Assembly (NCBI RefSeq): GCF_002272015.1
Contig: NZ_NPBY01000032.1
Coordinates: 17,843 to 81,842, forward strand
Direction: 5' to 3'
From: Paenibacillus campinasensis
Lineage (GTDB): Bacteria > Bacillota > Bacilli > Paenibacillales > Paenibacillaceae
Length of the DNA: 64,000 bases
The notes under the pieces are model-generated. The model had not been told where the DNA came from. It worked only from the letters and a program-made list of their open reading frames with translations, and made no database searches. Shown here in pieces: positions 18,855-27,008 of the stretch; position 1 is the stretch's first letter, and each line of letters opens with the position of its first letter. The translations under genes and the position numbers were made by a program.

Positions 18855-19640
18855 TTATTTCTGTATTAAACCCGTAATCCGGCAGATCGGCTTCCCGTGC
18901 TCCGGCGCAGCCTCAATATGTGCCTTCACGCCAAAGACGCGGCCAAGCAGATCTGGTGTCAGCACTTCGGTTGGAGATCCGAAGCCCTCGATCTCTCCTG
19001 ATCTCATAGCTAGAATATAGTCCGAATAGACTGACGCATGATTCATATCATGCAGCACCATGATCACCGTCATCTTAAATTGTTGATTCAGTTCTCGAAC
19101 CAATTCTAGAATCTCCAGCTGATGGGCAATATCCAGATACGTGGTCGGCTCATCCAGAAGCAGCAGTTCCGGCTGCTGCGCCAGCGCCATTGCAATCCAG
19201 GCCCGCTGTCTCTCTCCGCCTGAGAGCGTGTGCAGCAAACGATCCCCATAAGTGGTTAACCCTGTTGCCTCCAGCGCCCAATCTGCAATCTCCCGATCCT
19301 TCGCACTAACGCGGTTCCAATAAGGCTGATGCGGTGTTCTTCCATACCCCACCAACTCCTTGACCGTAACTTCGATCTGCTCTTGGGTTTGAGCCATATA
19401 TGATAACTGCCTGGCCACTTGCTTACCGCTTAGACTGGACATCGCCTTGCCATCCAGGAGCACCTGACCAGCCGCCGGTTTCAGCTGCCGGGCCAGCGCC
19501 TTCAGCAGCGTGCTCTTCCCGCAGCCATTCGGCCCAATGATGCTGTACACCGCCCCCGCCTCAAAGGCGATGTTCAAATGTTGAATAATGATTCTGTCAC
19601 TATACTTGAGCGATAGACGATCGGTCTCCAAGCGATTCAT
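18855..19640 (-). CDS. FecE/BtuD-type ABC importer ATPase
   Basis: The 261-residue ABC ATPase has Walker A ([11 protein letters not shown]), Q-loop (YMAQTQEQ), signature ([18 protein letters not shown]), Walker B ([12 protein letters not shown]) and H-loop (LHDMNHA). The sequence is of the FecE/FhuC/BtuD branch that powers uptake of siderophores, haem and cobalamin. Its start overlaps the permease stop by 4 bases. As part of the Zur-box operon it probably energises import of a metal complex needed in zinc starvation. Whether the cargo is a metallophore, tetrapyrrole or corrinoid is unknown. Confidence 0.92.
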   Translation of the reverse strand: MNRLETDRLSLKYSDRIIIQHLNIAFEAGAVYSIIGPNGCGKSTLLKALARQLKPAAGQVLLDGKAMSSLSGKQVARQLSYMAQTQEQIEVTVKELVGYGRTPHQPYWNRVSAKDREIADWALEATGLTTYGDRLLHTLSGGERQRAWIAMALAQQPELLLLDEPTTYLDIAHQLEILELVRELNQQFKMTVIMVLHDMNHASVYSDYILAMRSGEIEGFGSPTEVLTPDLLGRVFGVKAHIEAAPEHGKPICRITGLIQK

Positions 19641-20632
19641 GCTCTCTTCCTCCTTAACAGATACAGGAAAAAAGGCGCTCCAATCGCCCCCATTATGATT
19701 CCAACCGGCAGCTCGATCGGCGAGAACATAATTCTTGCCAGCGTGTCGCAGAACGTCAGCACCGCAGCCCCTAACAGGGCCGAAGATGGGATAAGCATCC
19801 GGTAATCAGAGCCGACTAAGAGCTTGGCGATATGTGGAATGACCAGACCGACGAATCCCAGCAAGCCCGCAATGCTGACAGCACTGGCCGCAAGCAGCGT
19901 AGCGGTTGCCGTGATCAACAAGCGTGACAGCTCCACCCGGGTCCCCAGATTGCGTGCATTCACATCACCCAGCATCATAATGTTCATTTGCTTGGAGAAC
20001 ATCATCGCCAGACCAAGGCCGATGATCGAATATGGCAGAATGATGGCGAGGTCTGGCCAGCTTTTGGCCGCGAGACCTCCAACCATAAAGATAAGGGCGC
20101 CATGTACCCGATCGCTGTAAAAAGTAAGCATTGCCGAGATGCCGGCCCCCAAGAAAGCAGAGACGGCGACGCCCGCCAGAACGATCCTGAGCGGACTGAC
20201 ACCGTCTTTCCAGGCCAGTAAATAGATAATAAAAGCAGCAAGAGTCGCACCAACAAAAGCTGCTGGGGTCAAAAGGTAATCATACTGGGGTACAACGACA
20301 AGCAGAAAAATTCCGAATAACCCCGCTCCGCTGGAGACCCCGATAATGTGTGGGTCTGCCAGCGGATTGCGCATGACTCCTTGCAGCAGCGCGCCGGAGA
20401 CGGCCAGGTTCGCGCCAACAACCATCGCCACCAGTGTCCGCGGCAGACGGATATTCCAGATAATATCCCGATGCATACCAGACAGATCATACTGCAGGAT
20501 GCTGTTTACGATATCTCGCAGCGGTACCATAACAGCCCCGGTCGAGATGCTGAATAAACATGCTGCCATGGCAGCTGCCGTAAACAGTATCAGCATGGAT
20601 ACACGCCGGATGGACTTATTGAGCATCACCAA
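19637..20632 (-). CDS. FecCD/BtuC-type ABC importer permease
   Basis: The 331-residue permease has about ten transmembrane segments and FecCD-family signatures (IRLPRTLVAMVVGANLAVSG, GALLQGVMRNPLADPHIIG, GLLGFVGLVIPHIAKLLVGSDYR, FPIELPVGIIMGAIGAPFF-type end). Only one permease gene is present, so a homodimer like BtuC2 is expected. GTG at 20629 or ATG at 20626, with GGAG 7-10 bases upstream, are likelier starts than the TTG at 20632. It overlaps the binding-protein gene by a few codons and the ATPase gene by 4 bases, showing tight coupling. Confidence 0.9.
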   Translation of the reverse strand: MVMLNKSIRRVSMLILFTAAAMAACLFSISTGAVMVPLRDIVNSILQYDLSGMHRDIIWNIRLPRTLVAMVVGANLAVSGALLQGVMRNPLADPHIIGVSSGAGLFGIFLLVVVPQYDYLLTPAAFVGATLAAFIIYLLAWKDGVSPLRIVLAGVAVSAFLGAGISAMLTFYSDRVHGALIFMVGGLAAKSWPDLAIILPYSIIGLGLAMMFSKQMNIMMLGDVNARNLGTRVELSRLLITATATLLAASAVSIAGLLGFVGLVIPHIAKLLVGSDYRMLIPSSALLGAAVLTFCDTLARIMFSPIELPVGIIMGAIGAPFFLYLLRRKRA

Positions 20633-21677
20633 AGAGCTCCGGATACACCATGGACGCTAAATACGTCAGAGATTCATCATATTGAAGCCCCGGGTTGGTC
20701 AAGAACAGGTCGGACGGAACAAGGATGACACGCTGTTCCCTAACCGCCCTGATGGACGCCCAGGCTGGGTTGCCTTCCAGTTCTTCCTGGATCTTTTGCT
20801 CACCAGCAGCCCGCTGCCCATGAATGATGAGAAAGATATAATCGGGGTCCTGCTGGACCAGCGTCTCCATGCTGTATGGTGTCGTTGTCGGACTGTTCGG
20901 AGATGGTTCTAGCGTCTCGGCTGCATTGGTCAAGCCGAGCATTTTCGCAATTTCAAGCCCGGTCGTGCCATTCTTCTGAATGGAGATCCCGCCTGGTGTA
21001 ACATTCAGGTTGATGAAGGTGCGCTTCTCCTTCGGCAATTGAGCCAATACAGCGTCCACCCTCTCGTCCAATGCTTTCAGCTTCTCTGGCAGCTGGTCTT
21101 CTGTGCCGGCGATTTTCGCCATCCACTCAGCCTTGGATTTCATGTCCTCATAGCTGGACAGGCTCATCAAAGCGACCGGAATCTCGCTGCTCTCCAGCGC
21201 TTGAATCAGATCTTTGTGAAACCGAGTCTGACCGATGACAAGATCCGGCCTTAGCGCCACCACTTGCTCAAGATTGATCTGACTGACTGTACCGACAGAG
21301 GTGATCGATTCTGCCTCACCCGGAATGGATACGCCGGTAGCATCCATCCGACCCACTGCCTTGCCGCCAACGGCATATAACAGATCCAAGTACTCGGGTG
21401 AGAGGACGACAATACGCTCAGGCTGATGCTGAAGTGTTATGGTGCGGTCTGCCGCATCCTGAAACGTCATGAACGGTCCCTCAGCCGTTGTTGAATCCGA
21501 TTCGGAGAGCTCCGGAGAAGCTTCATTGTGCGTTTCTGGAGAGCTGTCATTTAATCCCGAAGTGGCTGGGCTTTCACTGCCTCCACATGCCGACATCATG
21601 ATCGCGAAGCACACGAGAAGTATAATTACGGCTGTGAGGTAAGATTTCTTCTTTTGCTGATGAGTTCGTATAAACAT
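20616..21677 (-). CDS. FecB/BtuF-type substrate-binding lipoprotein, first gene of Zur-box operon
   Basis: The 353-residue protein has a lipoprotein signal (hydrophobic 14-28, then MSACGG with lipidated Cys31), a low-complexity Ser/Glu linker (about 33-65), and a class III binding-protein fold (RTITLQHQPERIVVLSPEYLDLLYAVGGKAVG, NLEQVVALRPDLVIG, NPAWASIRAVREQRVILVP). It captures a metal complex outside the membrane for the permease encoded downstream. The start lies 66 bases downstream of a Zur-type operator. The closest described relatives bind cobalamin, haem or siderophores; the sequence does not settle the ligand. Confidence 0.88.
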   Translation of the reverse strand: MFIRTHQQKKKSYLTAVIILLVCFAIMMSACGGSESPATSGLNDSSPETHNEASPELSESDSTTAEGPFMTFQDAADRTITLQHQPERIVVLSPEYLDLLYAVGGKAVGRMDATGVSIPGEAESITSVGTVSQINLEQVVALRPDLVIGQTRFHKDLIQALESSEIPVALMSLSSYEDMKSKAEWMAKIAGTEDQLPEKLKALDERVDAVLAQLPKEKRTFINLNVTPGGISIQKNGTTGLEIAKMLGLTNAAETLEPSPNSPTTTPYSMETLVQQDPDYIFLIIHGQRAAGEQKIQEELEGNPAWASIRAVREQRVILVPSDLFLTNPGLQYDESLTYLASMVYPELFGDAQ

Positions 21678-21743
21678 GGACCTGTTCTCCCCCTGAGATG
21701 TATGCTTTTAAACCCAAATCACGGATTCTGGCGCACTATAGTG

Positions 21744-21758
21744 ATGTAAAAATTACGA
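21744..21758 (-). promoter_or_regulatory. Zur-type operator of the importer-chelatase operon
   Basis: ATGTAAAAATTACGA agrees with the Bacillus Zur consensus TCGTAATNATTACGA at 11 of 14 defined positions, with a complete right half-site. The same 15-mer stands before znuC (24902-24916). It lies between the rpsN stop and the binding-protein start, 67 bases upstream of the latter. Confidence 0.78.
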
Positions 21759-21775
21759 TTTAATGCAATGTTTCT

Positions 21776-22045
21776 TTACCAGCTTGCCTTTTTCACGCCC
21801 GGAATGTGCCCTTTATGAGCCAGTTCACGGAACACGATTCGAGACACGCCGAATTTGCTGATGTAACCTCTCGGTCTGCCGCTGACGGCGCATCGATTGT
21901 GAAGCCTTGTCGGTGACGAATCCCGGGGAAGCTTTTGCAGGGCGGCATAATCGCCTTGATCGATCAAGGCTCTGCGTTTCGCTGCATACTTAGCTACCAA
22001 CTGCTGACGTTTCTCCTCTTTCACTACTTTTGATTTTTTGGCCAA
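21776..22045 (-). CDS. rpsN: Zinc-independent 30S ribosomal protein S14 (alternative paralogue)
   Basis: The 89-residue S14 protein is the long C-minus form. Its conserved end ([32 protein letters not shown]) is typical, but the CxxC...CxxC zinc ribbon of the short housekeeping form is absent; only one cysteine remains. In Bacillus such copies replace zinc-binding S14 during zinc starvation under Zur control. The start is TTG at 22045 with AAGGAG 13 bases upstream. It lies 31 bases after znuA in the znuCBA run, so it probably shares the Zur-controlled promoter at 24902. Confidence 0.92.
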   Translation of the reverse strand: MAKKSKVVKEEKRQQLVAKYAAKRRALIDQGDYAALQKLPRDSSPTRLHNRCAVSGRPRGYISKFGVSRIVFRELAHKGHIPGVKKASW

Positions 22046-22076
22046 TGTAGGGTAACAACTCCTTTTCTTATTTTGA

Positions 22077-23360
22077 TTATTCGTTCAAGGCGGTCTTCAG
22101 CGCCTCCAGATTCTGACGCATGATGGAAATGTAGTCGAGATTGGCCGCGATGTCCTCTTGCGTCAATCCTTCGATTGGATTGAGCACGGAAGTCGAAGCG
22201 CCGATCTCCGCCGCAATCGCTTCTGCCACTTTAGAGGACACAAGCGTTTCGAAGAAAATGGTCTTCACTTCATGTTCCTTCGCAAATTCAATCACGCTCG
22301 CCATTTGGGCAGCGGATGGCTCTTGATCGGGAGACAGACCCGCAATCGGAACTTGAGTCAGGCCATACTCTCTCGCTAAATATCCAAATGCGGAATGCTG
22401 GGTAATAAAGTCCTTGCGTTTGGAATCCTTCAAGCCATCCCGAAACTCCTGATCCAGTGCCTCCAGCTTGCTGATGTAAGCGTCAGCGTTTGCTTTGAAA
22501 GCTTCCTTATGCTCCGGAGCTGCTGCGGACAATCCTGCTTCGATGTTGCGCACCTGCTCGATCGCCAGAACGGGTGAGAGCCATACATGCGGGTCTAATC
22601 CACCATGATCATGGTGATGATGTCCGCTCTCTCCGCCATGGTCATGCTCGTCGTGGCTGTCCTCGCCTTCATGCTCATGGTCATGCGCATGCTCGTCATG
22701 GCTGTGCTCACCTTCATGATCATGATCATGCGCGTGCTCCTCATGGCTGTGCTCACCCTCATGGTCATGGTCATGCGCATGCTCGTCATGGCTGTGCTCG
22801 CCTTCGTGGTCATGATCATGTGCGTGCTCCTCGTGGCTGTGCTCGCCCTCATGGTCATGATCATGTGCGTGCTCCTCATGGCTGTGCTCACCCTCATGAT
22901 CATGGTCATGACCGTGGTCGTGGGAATGTCCCCCGTCCGGATCTTCAATAATTTCAAGCCCCTTACTTGCCTCAATCACGGTCAGGTCACTGGCGTTGAT
23001 GCTGCCGAGTACCTGGTCAATCCAGCCTTCCATGCCAGCACCGTTGTATACAAGTACATCTGCTTCTGCAATTCCTGCCATATCCTGAGGAGTCGGCTCC
23101 CAATCATGCGGTTCAACGCCCGCTGGAACCAAATTCTCTACCTCTGCCAAATCGCCCGCTACCTGACGGGTGAATTCGTACATCGGGTAGAAGCTTGTTT
23201 TAATTTTCAACGGTGAGGATGCGGCTGTAGTCTCTGACGGATGATCGGTAGAAGGATTGTTCCCCTCACTTGCCGATTTACCTGTACCGCAGCCAGCAAT
23301 CGCCAGCACAGCGGATAAGGATAAAGCGGTGATTGTTCGCTTAAAGCTTTTCATATGCAT
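22077..23360 (-). CDS. znuA: Zinc-binding lipoprotein ZnuA/AdcA with long His-rich repeat loop
   Basis: The 427-residue cluster A-1 binding lipoprotein has signal and lipobox (AIAGCGTG, Cys24) and an N-lobe ending around residue 140. A 110-residue His/Asp/Glu-rich insertion (about 144-256) contains six near-identical 15-residue units. The C-lobe follows, with [26 protein letters not shown] and [19 protein letters not shown]. Histidines near residues 85, 257 and in QHSAFGYLA are expected zinc ligands. It delivers zinc to the ZnuB permease; the insertion probably captures or buffers zinc at the cell surface. The insertion is much longer than the His-rich loop of typical ZnuA. GGAGG precedes the ATG at 23360; a second ATG at 23354 is possible. 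Confidence 0.93.
   Translation of the reverse strand: MHMKSFKRTITALSLSAVLAIAGCGTGKSASEGNNPSTDHPSETTAASSPLKIKTSFYPMYEFTRQVAGDLAEVENLVPAGVEPHDWEPTPQDMAGIAEADVLVYNGAGMEGWIDQVLGSINASDLTVIEASKGLEIIEDPDGGHSHDHGHDHDHEGEHSHEEHAHDHDHEGEHSHEEHAHDHDHEGEHSHDEHAHDHDHEGEHSHEEHAHDHDHEGEHSHDEHAHDHEHEGEDSHDEHDHGGESGHHHHDHGGLDPHVWLSPVLAIEQVRNIEAGLSAAAPEHKEAFKANADAYISKLEALDQEFRDGLKDSKRKDFITQHSAFGYLAREYGLTQVPIAGLSPDQEPSAAQMASVIEFAKEHEVKTIFFETLVSSKVAEAIAAEIGASTSVLNPIEGLTQEDIAANLDYISIMRQNLEALKTALNE
22641..22910 (-). repeat. Six tandem 45-bp units encoding [19 protein letters not shown] repeats
   Basis: Residues 151-240 of ZnuA consist of six 15-residue units. Units 1-5 differ only by E/D in the second half; unit 6 is degenerate ([15 protein letters not shown]). 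At DNA level the units are 45 bp and vary mainly in synonymous positions. Copy number is likely to vary between strains through slippage or recombination. Confidence 0.9.
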
Positions 23361-24201
23361 TGTACCTCCGATATTGATTTAATTTTTGATTGCGATGTTG
23401 GATACCAAGCAGTTTCTGGACGATTACTGCTGCAACAAGGAACGCTAATAAAATCAGGGCAATGGTCGCTCCCGGTGGCGTATTTAAATAATAGGAAGCG
23501 GTGAGCCCCGAGAAAACACCGCATAGACCAACAGCAACGGCAATCACAGCTGCCGCGAGAAAGCCAGATGCCAGCCGAAGCGCTATGGAGGCGGGCAATA
23601 CGATCAGCGCCGACACAAGAAGCACCCCCACAATCGGCATGGCAGCCGCTACCGTCATTCCGGTAAAAACAGCAAACATAAATGAGAGCAGCGAGACCGG
23701 CGTTCCGGATACGAAAGCCGTCTCCTCATCAAAAGCAAATTGATAGAGCGGTCTACGCAGACCGATGAAAAACAGCACTCCGGCCATAGCGACGATCGCA
23801 ATCAGCCGAAGCTGGGTATCACTGACGGCAACAATCGAGCCGAAGAGGTAGGCGCTGAAGCTTTTGCTTAGATTAGGGCTAAAGCTCATCAGAACAACCG
23901 CAATCGCCAGCCCCGAGGTCAACATAATAGCCACCGGAACCTCGCTATATGTACGGTAAACCCTTCGCAGCTGCTCAATGATCAGTGCCCCCAGAACAGC
24001 CACGGCGAACCCGGTTAGAACTGGATTCAGATTCATGAGCGAGCCCAGCGCCACCCCGGCCAGCGACACATGAGAGAGCGTATCCGCCATCAATGCCTGC
24101 CGTCTCAGCATCAGGAACAGACCAAGTACAGGACCGATAATGCCGATCAGGCCTCCTGCGATAAAGGCGCGCTGCATGAATTCGTAACCGAGCATTGCCA
24201 T
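23341..24201 (-). CDS. znuB: Zinc ABC importer permease ZnuB
   Basis: The 286-residue ABC-3 family permease has about eight transmembrane helices (IGIIGPVLGLFLMLRRQALM, DTLSHVSLAGVALG, then AAAMPIVGVLLVSALIVLPASIALRL). The start MAMLGYEFMQRAFIAGGLIG is the usual N-terminus of the family. It overlaps the znuC frame by about 55 bases and the znuA frame by 20 bases, consistent with translational coupling in znuC-znuB-znuA-rpsN. It forms the zinc channel through the membrane. Confidence 0.93.
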   Translation of the reverse strand: MAMLGYEFMQRAFIAGGLIGIIGPVLGLFLMLRRQALMADTLSHVSLAGVALGSLMNLNPVLTGFAVAVLGALIIEQLRRVYRTYSEVPVAIMLTSGLAIAVVLMSFSPNLSKSFSAYLFGSIVAVSDTQLRLIAIVAMAGVLFFIGLRRPLYQFAFDEETAFVSGTPVSLLSFMFAVFTGMTVAAAMPIVGVLLVSALIVLPASIALRLASGFLAAAVIAVAVGLCGVFSGLTASYYLNTPPGATIALILLAFLVAAVIVQKLLGIQHRNQKLNQYRRYNAYEKL

Positions 24202-24854
24202 CCCCCATTCTCCTTTCGCTCCAGGCGGACGATACGATCCACATAGGGATCGATTTCTTCCAAGGAATGGGTGACCATGATCACCGTCTTGCCCTGCTCC
24301 CTAACATAACCGCTGAGCAGCCTGTATAGATCCGCACGGCTGGCCGCGTCCAACCCGGTGGTAGGCTCGTCGAGAATAAGCACATGCGGCTCTTGGGCCA
24401 GCGCTCTGGCCATGCATATCCGCTGCTTCTGGCCTCCTGACAATTCCCCGATCCTGCGGTTGCGATACTCCCACATGCCGACTTCCTTCAGGCTCCGTTC
24501 CACCATTTCATGATCTCTCGCCGTAAACCGTCGAAACCATCCAAGTCGGTTGTAACGTCCTGAACGGACAAGCTCAATGACTTTACTTGGAAATCCTGCA
24601 TTAAAAGACGCAACCTGCTGCGGTACGTATCCAACCGACAATTTCGTCCCGTCCTCCAGCACACGCGTAAATCGGGCAGTCCCGCGCCATGGCTTGATTA
24701 AGCCGAGCATTAATTTGAGCATCGTCGATTTGGCCGCGCCATTGGGACCCGAGATGGCAGTGAATTGACCGGCATAGATATCCAGCGTCAAATTCTCAAT
24801 GACCGCTTCATCTCCGTAACCAAACACGACGTCCTGCATGGAAGACAAAATCAT
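24147..24854 (-). CDS. znuC: Zinc ABC importer ATPase ZnuC
   Basis: The ABC ATPase has Walker A (GPNGAAKSTMLK, with Ala-Ala where Gly-x-Gly is usual), signature LSGGQKQRICMARALAQ, Walker B (HVLILDEPTTGLDA) and H-loop (MVTHSLEEI). The start is set at the ATG at 24854 (MILSSMQDVVFGYG), directly after the purine run AAAGGGGGAGG. The frame stays open to a TTG at 24881, but that would translate the ribosome site as GGGG. It powers zinc uptake and is the first gene of znuCBA-rpsN, 47 bases downstream of a Zur-type operator. Confidence 0.92.
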   Translation of the reverse strand: MILSSMQDVVFGYGDEAVIENLTLDIYAGQFTAISGPNGAAKSTMLKLMLGLIKPWRGTARFTRVLEDGTKLSVGYVPQQVASFNAGFPSKVIELVRSGRYNRLGWFRRFTARDHEMVERSLKEVGMWEYRNRRIGELSGGQKQRICMARALAQEPHVLILDEPTTGLDAASRADLYRLLSGYVREQGKTVIMVTHSLEEIDPYVDRIVRLERKENGGWQCSVTNSCSAPLSQEA

Positions 24855-24901
24855 CCCTCCTCCCCCTTTCGCAAATTTCAAAACAAACCAACGACATCAA
24901 C

Positions 24902-24916
24902 ATGTAAAAATTACGA
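24902..24916 (-). promoter_or_regulatory. Zur-type operator of znuCBA-rpsN
   Basis: ATGTAAAAATTACGA matches the Bacillus Zur consensus at 11 of 14 defined positions and is identical to the box at 21744-21758. It lies 48 bases upstream of the chosen znuC start. Confidence 0.82.
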
Positions 24917-25024
24917 TCTGAGCTTAATTTTTAAAGCGACTCTTCTCCTCACTCGCCTATCTAATATCTAAGACGAAGCATGAATCGCATGAACGCTCAT
25001 TTCCCCGCGGCTGATTGCAGCAGC

Positions 25025-25174
25025 TTACCGGGTTTCACGGTGCAGCGTATATCTTTTTAAGCGAGGACAATATTTGCGCATTTCCAGACGTTCAGGATGC
25101 GTTCTCTTATTCTTGGTTGTTGTGTAATTGCGATCCCCAGTTTCGGTGCATGCCAAAGTAACAATCACTCTCAT
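25025..25174 (-). CDS. rpmG: Zinc-independent 50S ribosomal protein L33 (alternative paralogue)
   Basis: This 49-residue L33 starts [20 protein letters not shown] and ends [12 protein letters not shown]. In zinc-binding L33 the first pair is CTEC; here the second cysteine is replaced (CTETG), and the second site keeps only one cysteine (KYCPRLK), so the ribbon cannot form. C-minus L33 copies of this kind are induced in zinc starvation to free zinc from ribosomes. The ATG at 25174 is preceded by AAAAGGAG, and a near-perfect Zur box lies 22 bases upstream. It appears monocistronic. Confidence 0.93.
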   Translation of the reverse strand: MRVIVTLACTETGDRNYTTTKNKRTHPERLEMRKYCPRLKRYTLHRETR

Positions 25175-25195
25175 CTCTGTTCCATCTCCTTTTAT

Positions 25196-25210
25196 TCGTA
25201 ACCATTACGA
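25196..25210. promoter_or_regulatory. Zur box of rpmG, TCGTAACCATTACGA
   Basis: This site agrees with TCGTAATNATTACGA at 13 of 14 defined positions and is the best of the three boxes in the window. It lies 22 bases upstream of the L33 start. Confidence 0.88.
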
Positions 25211-25361
25211 TTAATATCATGTATGAATATAGGCAATAATCGCTAATCTGTCAACAACTGATTTTCTACAACCATTCAAAATTTCAAATATTCTGGATGC
25301 AAACCAAGTGTACTTTCCCAAGCAAAGGATACATGGACGCTCTTCTCGATCGGACAAATAC

Positions 25362-25390
25362 AAAACCGCGCACGGTCCCATGCGCGGTTT
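25362..25390 (-). terminator. Terminator after zur
   Basis: On the minus strand AAACCGCGCA / TGCGCGGTTT forms a perfect 10-bp stem with an 8-base loop, followed by TGTATTTG. It lies 56 bases after the zur stop and separates zur from rpmG. Confidence 0.78.
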
Positions 25391-25446
25391 CCTTTGGTCG
25401 TATTTAATTATTAACTTAACCGAGCCCAAGGATTCGGCTGATCATG

Positions 25447-25869
25447 CTACTGACATTGATCACATAATCCATAAATTTCGAAACGATGATTGGAAATTTT
25501 GAAATTCGCAGGCAGGTCAATAGACTGGTCCATCGGGCAGTAATCAAGAGGCAGCGTTTTCTCACAGCTCAGACATATCAAGTGATGATGGTGATGTGTG
25601 GAGCAGCAGCCTTTAAATTTCAAGCCGCCATCCAAAAAGTAGTACTGCTCCAGAACCCCCATCTCACTAAGCAGCCGCAAATTCCGATATACGGTATCAA
25701 AGCTGACGCTCGGATACTGCTGCTTCATTTTGTCATACACATCTTTTGGGGACAAATACCCTTCATCATCTGTAAAAATCTGGGCCAGCGTTCTCCGCTG
25801 GTCGGTGACACGCAGCCCGTTTCTCGACATCGCGTCCGTAATCTGGTGGATTCGTTCGGATTTATTCAT
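25447..25869 (-). CDS. zur: Zinc uptake regulator Zur (Fur family)
   Basis: The start is placed at the ATG at 25869 (MNKSERIHQI), after AAAAGGGG; the frame is open upstream for 99 codons without family resemblance. The 140-residue protein has the Fur winged helix (about 1-80; LSPKDVYDKMKQQYPSVSFDTVYRNLRLL), a histidine-rich hinge (CCSTHHHHHLICLSC), and the structural zinc site of paired cysteines (Cys99/102 and Cys136/139). In Bacillus, Zur represses zinc importers and C-minus ribosomal proteins. Its position next to rpmG, znuCBA, rpsN and three matching operators makes Zur more likely than Fur or PerR. Confidence 0.9.
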   Translation of the reverse strand: MNKSERIHQITDAMSRNGLRVTDQRRTLAQIFTDDEGYLSPKDVYDKMKQQYPSVSFDTVYRNLRLLSEMGVLEQYYFLDGGLKFKGCCSTHHHHHLICLSCEKTLPLDYCPMDQSIDLPANFKISNHRFEIYGLCDQCQ

Positions 25870-26120
25870 CACGTTTAACCCCTTTTCGGTTTCCGTAAGG
25901 CATTTCACACCGCTTAAGCAACTCAAATCTGCTTTACTGACAAAAACATTATTTATTATACAATAAACCACATAAGAGTTTAAACTCAAACCGGTGTATG
26001 TCCCCTCGTCCTGGCATGGCATGCTTCTGTTCAAGGCAGAAAAAAACAAGCTCATATTCCCCTGGTGATCATTTCTACAAATCGATTGACAGAACAAGAA
26101 CCTGTCCCGCTTCGGCATAC

Positions 26121-26158
26121 AAAAAAATCCCACCGCATCAACGATTCGGTGAGATTTC
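26121..26158 (-). terminator. Terminator after the RimJ/L-like gene
   Basis: On the minus strand AAATCTCACCG / CGGTGGGATTT pairs as an 11-bp stem with one G-U pair, followed by a run of seven T. It lies about 40 bases after the stop at 26197. Confidence 0.8.
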
Positions 26159-26196
26159 CTCAGCAAAGCAGCCCGGCTACGATCCGGTGGATGACT

Positions 26197-26757
26197 TCAC
26201 ATGGTTTGCTGTCTTGCAACGTACTCATCTCTTAACAGACCATAGTAAATCAGGTCTTCATAATGCTCCCCCTTGCGCGCATGCTGTCTCAGGGTGCCCT
26301 CGTACTGCATGCCGATCTTCTCCATGACCCGGCCGGATGCCGGATTTTTGCCAAAATAACGCGCAAAGATCTTATTCAAGTCGAGCTTTTCAAACCCGTA
26401 TTGGATCATGCCCTTCGCCGCTTCCGTACAATAGCCGTTATTGTTGTACTTTCTGCCGACCCAGTAGGCCAGCTCCCCAAGATTGAAGTTCCGGTGGATG
26501 CCGAGGCTGATCGCACCGATAACATATTGTTCTTCCTTATGTACAATCGCCAGCTCAAGGGAGCGCCCGGCGGCAAAGTTGTCCGCATGCGTTCCGATCC
26601 ATCGTTCAGCCACCCCGTCCCCATAAGGATGAGGAATATACAGTGTCATGTCCGCGATGAACGGATCGCCTGCCAGTTGTTGCACAACCGGGGCGTCCTC
26701 CAGCCGGAACGGTCGCAGCAGCAGTCGGTCTAACGGAATGGTTGGCAATGGTCTCAT
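26197..26757 (-). CDS. RimJ/RimL-type GNAT acetyltransferase
   Basis: The 186-residue enzyme has the pattern of the ribosomal-protein-serine/alanine acetyltransferase branch: LDRLLLRPFRLEDAPVVQQLAGDP at the N-terminus, IGAISLGIHRNFNLGELAYWVGRKYNNNGYCTEAAK with the acetyl-CoA loop, then GFEKLDLNKIFARYFGKNPASGRVMEKIGMQYEG and RQHARKGEHYEDLIYYGLL. This is the most common GNAT type in Bacilli, and the substrate (ribosomal N-terminus, antibiotic or metabolite) cannot be told. AAAGGGAGAG precedes the ATG. It is separate from zur, with its own terminator. Confidence 0.87.
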   Translation of the reverse strand: MRPLPTIPLDRLLLRPFRLEDAPVVQQLAGDPFIADMTLYIPHPYGDGVAERWIGTHADNFAAGRSLELAIVHKEEQYVIGAISLGIHRNFNLGELAYWVGRKYNNNGYCTEAAKGMIQYGFEKLDLNKIFARYFGKNPASGRVMEKIGMQYEGTLRQHARKGEHYEDLIYYGLLRDEYVARQQTM

Positions 26758-27008
26758 CGTTACTCTCTCCCTTTGTCTGTGTGGTATTCATCCTGATCCG
26801 TCTTGCTCACAAGTTTTATCGACCATTATATTCCACAGACCGGGGCTTGGCAATACCAATAACACCATGTGCAAGGGGAAAGGAAAATCGCCCCAGCGCG
26901 GATGTCATGATAAACTAGAAGGGAATGGATGCTAACCTGCGATATCGATAAAGGATGACCCTGTATGCAGGTTCGGCAGAACGCACACACAAGAGAGGAG
27001 CATGTCGT

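Noticed and set aside
22574..23216. Long Met- and His-rich open frames on the plus strand opposite znuA
   Set aside because: They are created by the tandem [10 protein letters not shown] codons read in antisense; no ribosome site, and the znuA frame is clearly the gene.
25870..26166. Longer zur protein with a 99-residue N-terminal extension
   Set aside because: The extension has no family resemblance and lies upstream of a good ribosome site and the canonical Fur-family N-terminus.
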